Assembly (NCBI GenBank): GCA_020632575.1
Contig: JACKFH010000015.1
Coordinates: forward strand, 1-64,000
Source of the DNA: Candidatus Omnitrophota bacterium
Lineage (GTDB): Bacteria; Hinthialibacterota; Hinthialibacteria; OLB16
DNA length: 64,000 bases
Direction: 5' to 3'
In this document: positions 1 to 8,800 of the stretch, one piece after another
Numbering within the stretch: position 1 is the first letter of the stretch
Layout: every line of letters begins with the position of its first letter
Notes under the pieces: model-generated
What the model saw: only the letters and a program-made list of their open reading frames with translations
The model's database searches: none
What the model was told of the DNA's origin: nothing
Made by a program: the position numbers and the translations under genes

Positions 1-156
1 GTCAAGGTGATCGATGGTCCGTTCCTGAATTTCGCCGGAACGGTTTCCTCCATCAATCACGAACGCGGACGTTTGACCGTGATGATTGAGGTTTTGGGTC
101 GAGCCACTCCAGTGGAACTCGACTTTCTTCAGGTTGAAAAATCAACCGCGCAATAA
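1..156 (+). CDS. nusG: Transcription termination/antitermination protein NusG, C-terminal end (5' cut by window)
   Basis: The frame is open from base 1 and ends in TAA at 154-156, giving the last 51 residues. The peptide starts VKVIDGPFLNFAGTV, the KOW motif of the NusG C-terminal domain, which contacts Rho and ribosomal protein S10. The N-terminal NGN domain lies outside the window. Its position 71 bp before rplK is the classical secE-nusG-rplKAJL order and supports the call. Confidence 0.93.
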   Translation, partial: VKVIDGPFLNFAGTVSSINHERGRLTVMIEVLGRATPVELDFLQVEKSTAQ

Positions 157-227
157 TTTGGGGAGACCCCTTTTTCCGACTCCGCTTCGGGTTGCCGTGC
201 GGAAATGAGAACGGAAGGTAAAAAGAA

Positions 228-659
228 ATGCCACCAAAAAAAGAAGTCATGGCGCTTGTCAAACTGCAGTGCGAGGGTGGGAAAGCCACTCCGGCCCCGC
301 CGATCGGACCCGCTCTCGGCCAACATGGCGTCAACATCATGGAGTTCTGCAAGGCCTTCAACGACCAAACCAAGGATCAGGCGGGCGTAGTCATTCCGGT
401 CGAGATCACCATCTACGCCGACCGGACGATGACTTTCATCACCAAGACCCCGCCGGCGGCGTTCCTCCTGAAAAAAGCCGCCAAGGTCGAAAAGGGTTCC
501 GGCGTCCCCCAACGGGACAAGGTCGGCAAGGTGAAGAAATCGCAAGTCAAAGAGATCGCCGAACTCAAAATGAAAGACCTGAACGCCTTCGATTTGAAAG
601 GCGCGATGAATATGGTGGCGGGCACAGCCCGCAGCATGGGGCTTGAGGTTGTGGACTGA
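228..659 (+). CDS. rplK: 50S ribosomal protein L11
   Basis: A 143-residue protein of normal L11 length. The N-terminal domain has the signature GPALGQHGVNIMEFCKAFN, and the C-terminal rRNA-binding domain follows to GTARSMGLEVVD. L11 binds the GTPase-associated region of 23S rRNA and takes part in factor binding and the stringent response. The ATG is preceded by a purine-rich GGAAGG about 11 bp upstream. It sits between nusG and rplA in the standard order. Confidence 0.97.
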   Translation: MPPKKEVMALVKLQCEGGKATPAPPIGPALGQHGVNIMEFCKAFNDQTKDQAGVVIPVEITIYADRTMTFITKTPPAAFLLKKAAKVEKGSGVPQRDKVGKVKKSQVKEIAELKMKDLNAFDLKGAMNMVAGTARSMGLEVVD

Positions 660-715
660 TCGGAAACGTCGAATAGGAATTCGATTCGGATCAACCCGAA
701 AGGAAGAGCAAGAGA

Positions 716-1411
716 GTGAAACACGGAAAGAAATACAATGAAGCCGCCGCCAAGGTGGATGGGAAGAAGTCTTACTCCCTCGAGGAAGCTGTTGTCCTGA
801 TTAAGGAAACCGCCACCGCCAAGTTCGATTCGACTGTGGAATTCGTGGCCAACCTGGGGGTCGATCCCCGTCACGCCGACCAACAGGTGCGTGGCACGGT
901 CGCTCTTCCGCACGGAACCGGCAAGTCGGTCAAGGTACTTGTCTTCGCCGATGGCGAGCAAGTCAAGGAAGCCGAGGAAGCCGGAGCCGATTACGTCGGC
1001 CTCGAGGAATATGTCGAGAAGATCACCAAAGAGGGTTGGACCGATTTCGATGTCGCCATCGCGACACCGAGCACCATGCGCGAGGTCGGTAAACTCGGTC
1101 GATTCCTCGGCCCCCGCGGCTTGATGCCGAACCCCAAAACCGGAACAGTTACGCCGAACGTCAAACAGGCGGTCAAGGATGTGAAGGCGGGTCGAATCGA
1201 GTACCGTGTCGATCGCGCGGGCGTCATCCACACCCCGGTCGGCAAAGCCTCTTTCGACGCCGAGAAGTTGGCGGATAACATTCAGTCGGTCGCCGAGGCG
1301 CTTAACCGGGCCAAACCGAACTCCGCCAAAGGGACCTATATGAAGTCGACCTTCGTTTCGACCACTATGGGACCAAGCGTTCGGATCGATCCGGGCAGTT
1401 TCAAACACTAA
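716..1411 (+). CDS. rplA: 50S ribosomal protein L1
   Basis: A 231-residue protein of usual L1 length with the L1 signature GRFLGPRGLMPNPKTGTVT. It starts with GTG at 716, with AAAGGAAG upstream as ribosome-binding site. L1 binds the mobile L1 stalk of 23S rRNA and in many bacteria represses its own operon. It is separated from rplK by 56 bp and from rplJ by a roughly 300 bp leader. Confidence 0.97.
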   Translation: MKHGKKYNEAAAKVDGKKSYSLEEAVVLIKETATAKFDSTVEFVANLGVDPRHADQQVRGTVALPHGTGKSVKVLVFADGEQVKEAEEAGADYVGLEEYVEKITKEGWTDFDVAIATPSTMREVGKLGRFLGPRGLMPNPKTGTVTPNVKQAVKDVKAGRIEYRVDRAGVIHTPVGKASFDAEKLADNIQSVAEALNRAKPNSAKGTYMKSTFVSTTMGPSVRIDPGSFKH

Positions 1412-1429
1412 GAAACAACGAAGACATCG

Positions 1430-1630
1430 TGGGATCCCCCCGGTCCCCATCCGGTCAAGGATAAACGGGGGAAGACATAGGTCGTAGACAGTCGGAGCCC
1501 CCTGGGCTTAATAAACCATCCTACCGAGACCGGGCGTCATGGAACTCATAACTCGTATTTCATCGATTTGAATGCGTTTAACTTGTGTTCGCAAAAGGCC
1601 CGCTCGAAGGAGCGGGCCTTTTTTTGTTTG
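1430..1630 (+). promoter_or_regulatory. Ribosomal protein L10 leader (rplJL autoregulatory 5' region)
   Basis: The rplA-rplJ gap contains the conserved L10-leader pieces: a GAAGACATAGG segment near 1471, then GGCTTAAT at about 1505 and CCTACCGAGACC at 1520-1531. Flanking GGTCGTAG and CTAC..GAGACC can pair to close the domain. In known L10 leaders, the L10(L12)4 complex binds this RNA and represses rplJL. A strong terminator-like hairpin follows at 1595-1625, suggesting control by attenuation. Family recognition is from memory of the consensus; a covariance search was not possible. Confidence 0.8.
1595..1625 (+). terminator. Intrinsic terminator/attenuator upstream of rplJ
   Basis: A perfect 11-bp stem (arms 1595-1605 and 1610-1620) with loop GAAG is followed by a T run at 1621-1625. 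It lies downstream of the L10 leader domain and before rplJ, so it probably acts as a conditional attenuator for rplJL or as a partial terminator for rplKA. Confidence 0.85.
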
Positions 1631-1712
1631 AAGTCGACGAACGGTCGAGGCGAATTTTGGATTTGGTCGGTCGTTCGAGGAATTGAAGAGAAGATTTAAA
1701 GGAGGAAAAAAC

Positions 1713-2240
1713 TTGGATCGCTCAACCAAAGAAACAATTGTCGGCGATCTCACCGAAAGGTTCGGGCGCGCCAAATCGCTCACTTTCACGGAGTTCAAGG
1801 GGTTATCCGTGGCTCACGCCAACCAACTTCGTGGCAAGTGTCGAGAAGCGGGTGTCGAGTACCTGGTGGTGAAGAACACGCTGATCCACCTGGCGCTCCC
1901 AGAGGCGGTTCGCGATGAGATCAAACCTCATCTGGTGGGAACAACGGCGGTCACTCTCGATTACGAGGAGGGGGTCGTGGGTCCGAAAACTCTTTCGGAT
2001 TTCGCGAAAGACCATCCCGCGATCATTCTGAAGGCCGGTCTGTTGGAGGGCAAGGCGTTAAACGCCGCGGGTGTCGAGCAACTTGCGAAGCTTCCGGGTC
2101 GCGAGGAACTGCTCGCGAAGATCGTGGGTTCCGTTCAGGCGCCAGCCCGAAATATTTTGGGTTGTGTTAATGGCGTCTCGACCAAACTGGCGGGTCTGAT
2201 GAGGGCCTACCACGACAAGCTGGAAAAAGAAGCGGCCTAG
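1713..2240 (+). CDS. rplJ: 50S ribosomal protein L10
   Basis: A 175-residue protein of L10 family length, with the typical N-terminal DRSTKETIVGDL and central YLVVKNTL region. I chose TTG at 1713 because a strong ribosome-binding site AAAGGAGG sits at about 1698-1705. A longer in-frame TTG at 1683 would place this site inside the coding region. L10 anchors L7/L12 dimers on the ribosomal stalk and is the repressor acting at the L10 leader. Confidence 0.95.
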   Translation: MDRSTKETIVGDLTERFGRAKSLTFTEFKGLSVAHANQLRGKCREAGVEYLVVKNTLIHLALPEAVRDEIKPHLVGTTAVTLDYEEGVVGPKTLSDFAKDHPAIILKAGLLEGKALNAAGVEQLAKLPGREELLAKIVGSVQAPARNILGCVNGVSTKLAGLMRAYHDKLEKEAA

Positions 2241-2291
2241 TCCGCTTCAAAATAAATGCGAATTAAAGAAATTAAAGGAGCATGATTAACC

Positions 2292-2678
2292 ATGGCTAGC
2301 GAAAAGATTGAAAAGATTCTTGAAGACATCGGCGGGCTCTCGCTTCTCGAGGCGGCTGAATTGGCGGAAGCGTTCGAGGAAAAGTTCGGAGTGTCGGCCG
2401 CGGCGCCGATGATGATGGCCGGTGTGATGCCGGGCGCGGGTGGCGGAGAAGCCGCCGCCGAGGAGAAGACCGATTTCGATGTCGTTCTCACCGGGTCTGG
2501 CGATCAGAAGATCAAGGTCATCAAGGTCGTCCGCGAAATTTCCGGACTCGGACTCAAAGAGGCCAAAGATCTGGTCGACAACCTGCCCAAGCCGGTCAAG
2601 GAAGGCGCCTCCAAGGAAGAGGCGGAAGAGCTCAAAGCCAAACTCGAGGAAGTCGGCGCGACTGTCGAACTCAAGTAG
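2292..2678 (+). CDS. rplL: 50S ribosomal protein L7/L12
   Basis: A 128-residue acidic protein with N-terminal dimerisation domain, an Ala/Gly/Met-rich hinge (residues 35-60) and the C-terminal factor-binding domain containing EKTDFDVVLTG and KVVREISGLGLKEAKDLV. The ATG at 2292 is preceded by AAAGGAG. L12 recruits translational GTPases. Unlike the usual rplL-rpoB arrangement, the next gene is convergent and a terminator follows at once. Confidence 0.97.
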   Translation: MASEKIEKILEDIGGLSLLEAAELAEAFEEKFGVSAAAPMMMAGVMPGAGGGEAAAEEKTDFDVVLTGSGDQKIKVIKVVREISGLGLKEAKDLVDNLPKPVKEGASKEEAEELKAKLEEVGATVELK

Positions 2679-2710
2679 TCCTCATCTCGAGATTGTTAAG
2701 TCACATCAGG

Positions 2711-2742
2711 AAGGGAGGCCCGATAGGGCCTCCCTTTTTTTG
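2711..2742 (+). terminator. Intrinsic terminator of the rplKAJL operon
   Basis: A perfect 11-bp stem (2711-2721 with 2726-2736), loop GATA, followed by a T run to about 2741. It lies 32 bp after the rplL stop codon. Confidence 0.93.
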
Positions 2743-2834
2743 TGCAATTCGAATAGGAAATTCTCGCTGGGCAGCGAATTCAGATCCGATTCTTCGAATG
2801 AAGCGTTTGACCGACGAGACCTCAGGTTTTCTTA

Positions 2835-5800
2835 TCACTCGCCGACTCGATAGAACCTCCCAAAGTCGAACAGATCGTTGTCGTTCACGACCCCATCGGC
2901 GTTGAGGTCCGCCTTGCTGGGCGGGTATCCCTTCTCGAGGGACTCGTCCCAATGGGAGAGGATCTCAATCAGATCTTCGTGATTGACCAAACCATCGGAG
3001 TTCTGATCGACCAACAGCATCTCTTCCGAGTTGATCGTGATGAACACATGGGCTTCACCGGTTTGACCATTGCTATCGGTGACCGTAAGGGTGATCACGT
3101 GGAGCCCCGGATCGAGTCCGGTGGCCGGGAGTATATTCCCGCTTCCCAACGCGCCTTGCAGATCACTCGACCATTCGAGACTCGAGCCAGGAAGAGCGCC
3201 ATCCTCCAGGTCAGTTCCGCTTCCCTGGAAGAGGATGAGTCCTCCGGGTGAAAAGTGATCGCCATCCTTGGGGTTGGCGATGAGAGCGATCGGCTCTTTG
3301 TTCGGAATCGCGATGGGTGCGTCAGTCTCGTCAAAGCCGACATTGATTCCATCGGTGGCGACCACTCTGAAACGGGTGTCGGTCCCGCCCGCGACCGAAT
3401 CGACAGCCACCTCGTAGGAGGTTGCCTCGTACTCCATCTTCAACAACTCCCAACTCGCGCCGCCGTTGTGGCTGAAGAAGACCGAGTAGGATAGGGTGTC
3501 TCCATCCAAGTCTTCCCCGGTCCACGTGAGAGTCTGAGTCGAATCGGCGGGCCAGTTCGCGGCCGCGCTGGGATCGGTGATGGTCACTGTCGGAGCGTTC
3601 GGGCTTTGATCCCGCTGGTCCAAGACTTCATCCAGATGCAGAAGCGCGACTGTCGTTGTCCCAGAGACCCAAGGAACAATCATGGAGACATCCATCCTGG
3701 AAAGATCCGGTTGGTCGGAGAACTGGGATTTGAAACTGACCACGAACGAATGGCGGGCGAGAACGTTGGTTCCCTCCAGAAGTTCGATTGCGTAATCCCC
3801 CTCAGGCAGAACCAATGTGTTTCCGATGTCGCCCCGATAAAGCGGTCCGAGTTCCCCAAGGATTTGACCACTCTGGTAATCCGGATTGTAAACAGTCGCG
3901 TTCACCATTAACGACTGAGCGCCATTGGTTTTGTAAAGCACATAGGGGGAGGCGACCTCTGTGGATTTGAGGACCTTTGGAGATACCTTGGCCACGCTGA
4001 GTTTGTTGAACATCTTGTTCCAGGTGAATGGCGCGATCCAACCCTCCTTCGAGCCACCCGCCGGACAATAACTCATCAGGTCATGGGTGTTGGATGGGTT
4101 GTAGACTTTCCCGGTGAGCGGATTGTAGCCGAACTCTTGAATGCTTGAGGTGGCGTACGGAAAATCGGTGTTCGAATCGTTGGCTCCACAATCGTCCGCG
4201 CCTGTGTTTGTGTGGAACACATCGAAGGTGTGAGTCAGCTCGTGACCGTAGATAAGTGCTCCCGGCCCAGGATCGTCGAGGCTGATCCCGGTTTCGTCGG
4301 TCCCGATCGCGACCACTCCCAGACCGCCCGCGTGAGGATAGGCGGGCATGTCGGCGTGCCCCCAGTTGGAAGTGCTGTAGGGAACCCAGCCATAGACATG
4401 CTCCGCTCCGGTGAATTCCCCAGCGAACCAGAAGGAAAAATAGTTCTCCAAGACCCACATCGTGTTCAGATGTTCGATGAGCAGGTGTTGGCCATCTCCG
4501 CTCGCCAAGGAGTCTGTCCAATCGAGGTAGCCGCTGTGAATCGAGTAGTCTATTCCGTTATCGGCGATCGGCATGATCAAATTCCGCCAATCGGAGGCGC
4601 CCCCGCTCACACACCAATTGATGGGAAAACCGCCCGCGTATTGGGGGCCAGTGTAACCAGAGGGGTGATACCTCAACAATCTTCCGACTGAGTCGCTCTT
4701 CTCCCGCTTGAAAAAGTCGATCGAGAAAAACCCCGTGGCCGGATAACGGTTGTTGCTCTCGTTGGTTTCGTCGATGACATCGTTCGGGTCGACAACGACA
4801 TAATAGTCGAGCGTTCCCGAATTGAGTCCGGTGCTGACATAGAAATCGACATTGGCGCTGTTGGCCGCTTGCGATTGATCGACGGTGGATCTCGCCTTGC
4901 CGGTGGCGATTGTCGACACCCAGATTCCGCCATTCCAACGGAGGTACATCTTTACTGGAACGTTATCCCGCGTGCCGACCGGGAGGAGCGAGTGGCTGTA
5001 TCGCATATAAATCCTCGCGGTTGTGGTCTTGTTGGTGACCATCGGCATCGAGTTGTCCGGGCAGGTGGCGAGACCGGCTCCGGTGTTGAAGCACTGAATC
5101 CCTTGGGTGATCTCGATGCCATGCACCGAGATATCCTCGGTCAGCAGAGGGTGGATCGCCACCAACACCGGCTCGATCGGGAAGTGGGCGACCATGTAAG
5201 CGAAGTCGCCCAGCTTCGTAGTGTCGGTGGGTGTCGGCGTGGGGGTGGTCGTTGGCGTATTCGTGGGGGTGAAGGTGGGGGTGAATACAGGCGTGTCAGT
5301 GGGTGTCGGCTCCGGCGTGATCGGCGGAACCCCAGCGTCCACGGACTGGTAGACATTATCCTCGCTCCACTTCAAATAGTGGACGCCGTCTGTGATCCGT
5401 GCGGTTCCCTCCAGATGAAAGTGATAGGCGCAGGTGTACCAGGGCTCCACGCTTCCTCCAATCATCGGGAGCAAGGGCGGCAAGGTGTGGTGAAGAACGC
5501 CATCCCACAGAGGTGGCGGCATGTCGTGTGAACCCACATATTGGTCGGAGGTGAAAAGTCCGCCATAGCGGTTATTCCCCCAGAAACAATTGAGGTGATA
5601 ACTCCTCAGATATCCCGCGGGGTGATGCGCGGTGATGGTGAAGATCAAACTCGAATCGCTGTCGTGAGGCATCACGATCTTTTCGCATTCGAGAATAGGC
5701 GTTCCATCGGCGTAGGTGATGCTCTCGATCTCCGTGTGAACCGGGTCGTTGTTGATCAGGACTGTGAAATGATCGAGATCGTTTCTCGGCAACGGGACCT

Positions 5801-8800
5801 CCACCACGGTATCCGGGCCGGTCAGGCGGTAAGCTTTGTAGGAGACTGTGTATTTCCCGGAAAGACCGGTGGTGTTCCAGATCAAGCGCAGGTCCGTGAA
5901 AGACCAGTATCCCTCCTTGTTCAGGAGATAAAGGTTGTCCACTCCTCCGATTGATTGCGGACCCATCTCAACGCGAGTGGAACTGACTGTGCCGTCCGGA
6001 TTGATGGTAAACAGGGTTTTCACGAGAGAATCATCGAGAGTCTCAGTCGCCGAGGTCCCGTAGGGCGCCGCCACAATCTGATAATAATCCACATCATCCG
6101 ACATTCCGAACAGACCATGGAGCCAGGCGTATCCTCCAAGTGGAGCGTCAGTGAATTTGTGGATGTGCAGGTCGTTGGCAACCGTGTCGGAGACCTTGAA
6201 GAGACCGTGAGAGAGATCCATGGGGTCGGCGACAATCTCGGTGATCGGGATCTTGCCGATGCCGGTGAAGATAAACCCGCTACCGGAATGCCCCGTGGCC
6301 CCGGGGTCGAGCAGGTTGCCGCCAAAAGCCCCCATGTCGTTTCGAGATCCGTCGTTGTCGTTGTAAATCGGATTGGGATCGCCCGCGTCGACACAGGGCG
6401 ACAATGGGTCGAGATAGAAATAACCGTGATCCGGATCGATGAATTGCGGGTCTTCGCTGATGGCGCCGGGTCCGCCAGAGACCTCCATCCAGGAGCCGTT
6501 ATGGACGGCGTAGAATGAGCCGCCTCCGGTGACATTCGCGGGACCGAAGACATTGTTGTAAGAGATTTCAGGTGTGCAGGTCGCGTTCCAAAGGATACCG
6601 CCGACCGGTTGATCGTTCCCCCTCATCACGATGTTGTTTTTGATGACCGGAGATCCCGGTCCGATATTGAGAGCGGCAAAGGAGATGCCCGCATAATAGC
6701 GGTAGTCAAAGATAGTGTTGTTGATTATGTCGGGTTCGCAGGCGCCTTGAGCGCGGATTCCCATGCCGCCAACGTCATAGATGAGATTGTTCTGAATCAG
6801 GGGCGAGGAATCGTCCAATCGAATACCGTCCGCCGAGGTTTCATGCGGAGCGGGTCTAGAAATATTCGTGATGATGTTTTCACGCAGAGAGAGTTCGGAC
6901 CCCAGGCAGTAAATCCCCAATTGAGCATTCGTCACACGGAATCCCGAGAACAAGGTTCCCACTCCGATGCCGAAGCACTCGACCGCCCAATTCGCCCCAC
7001 TGGCGTCAATGATGGTCGCGTCCGCGCCCGAACCGATGACATTGACGCCGTCAACCAAGACAACCTTTTCGACATAATTGCCCGGCATGACTCGAACCGT
7101 ATCTCCCGAGGTTCCCACGGCAATTCCCTCGCCGATTGTGTTGTAGGGATGCGCGAGACTGCCGTCCTCGATTCCGCTGGTGTTGTCGTCATCGACCCAG
7201 ATTTCGACCGGGGGGACTCCTTTCGGTTTTTCTTTCGGAGAAACGGATGAAAACTCCGGAGCCGGAATCGGTTCCAAGGGTACGACCTCGGGACCTTCAA
7301 GGGCGGGTTCGATAACGTCCTCGGGTGGACAATTGACACACGGTGAGGATGCAAGTGTCTCGTCCGATTTTGGTGAGATGGTCTCGACCGAGTGGTAAAC
7401 GTTGTAAGTCCGATACCGAAGATAACCATAACCGTCCGTGGTTCGCGCCGAGGCCCTCAGACGGAACCGATAGGCGCAATCCTCCCAGGGAACCGGATCT
7501 CCTACAGTGTCACGCGGGAGCAGTGGCGCGGTAACAAAGTCCTGCGGACCTTCCCACTCTGGAGCAGTGGGCGGACCATCGTGCGAACCGACATACTGAT
7601 CGTAATCGAATCGCCCTCCATAGTGGTTGTGCCCCCAATAGCAATCCAAAATGTAGTACCTCAGGAACCCGCCCAGGTCGCGGGCGGTGAAGTTGAAGAC
7701 CAGTTCGGAGCTCATCGCGTGTGGAAAGATGATGTCTTCACACTCAACGATGGGGGTGAGATCGGCATAGAGCACCTCGTTGATCTTTACGTCGAGACCT
7801 TTGCCGTTCAGCCAGAGGGTCATGTGATCCTGCGAGTTCGGAGGTAGAGAGACCTCGACCACACTCGTTTCGCTGGTCTTTTGGTAGGTCTTGACATCGA
7901 GACGATAGCGACCATTCAGACCCGTGGTGTTCCAGATCATGCGAAGATCCTGCTGGCTCCAATATCCATCCTTGTTGTACTCGTAGAGGTCGGGAACGCC
8001 TCCAATGAGTTTGGGGCCCAGTTTGATTCGAGTCTTCGTCACTGTCCCATCGGGGTTAATCTCATACTTGGTTTTGGAAAGGGGATCGTCGATGGTGTCA
8101 GTCATCCCGGTCACCAAGTCGGTCGCGATGATCTGATAGTGATCCGGGGTATCGGAAGCGCCAAGCAAACCTCGAATCCAGAGATTTCCGCTGAAGGGAG
8201 CGTCCGTATATCTCGGGATATGGTAATCGGCCGCGGCGGTTGCCGATACTTTGGCCAATCCATAGGTGAGGTTGGAGGGATTCTGGTCGATTTCGGTGAT
8301 AATGATCTTTCCGACCGAGGTGAAGATGAATCCGCTTCCGGGATGGGCGATGCCACCGACATCGAGACGGTTTCCGCCAAACGCTCCCATGTCATTCCGG
8401 GAACCGTCGATGTCATTGTATTCGGCCGCCGGGTCGCCCGCGTCGATGCAAAGAGAGAGTGGATCGAGTTGGAGAGCACAATTCTCGGGATCCAGGAAAA
8501 GCGGGTCCTCGGAAATGGCTCCCGGTCCTCCCGGCATTTCCATCCAGGACACCCCATCGGATACCGCGTAATAGCCGCCAGTCCCTGTCGTGTCGGCTGG
8601 GTCGAAAACGTTGTTGTAGGAGAGGTCGGGAGTCGCGGTCGCGTTCCAAAGAACACCCGCTACGGGCCGATCGTTTCCTCTCATGACGATATTGTTCTTG
8701 ATAACCGGAGCGACCGGCCCGATGTTCAGCGCCGCGAAAGAGATCCCTGCGTAATATCCACAGTCATAAATCGAGTTGTTGATGATATCCGGCTCGCTAA

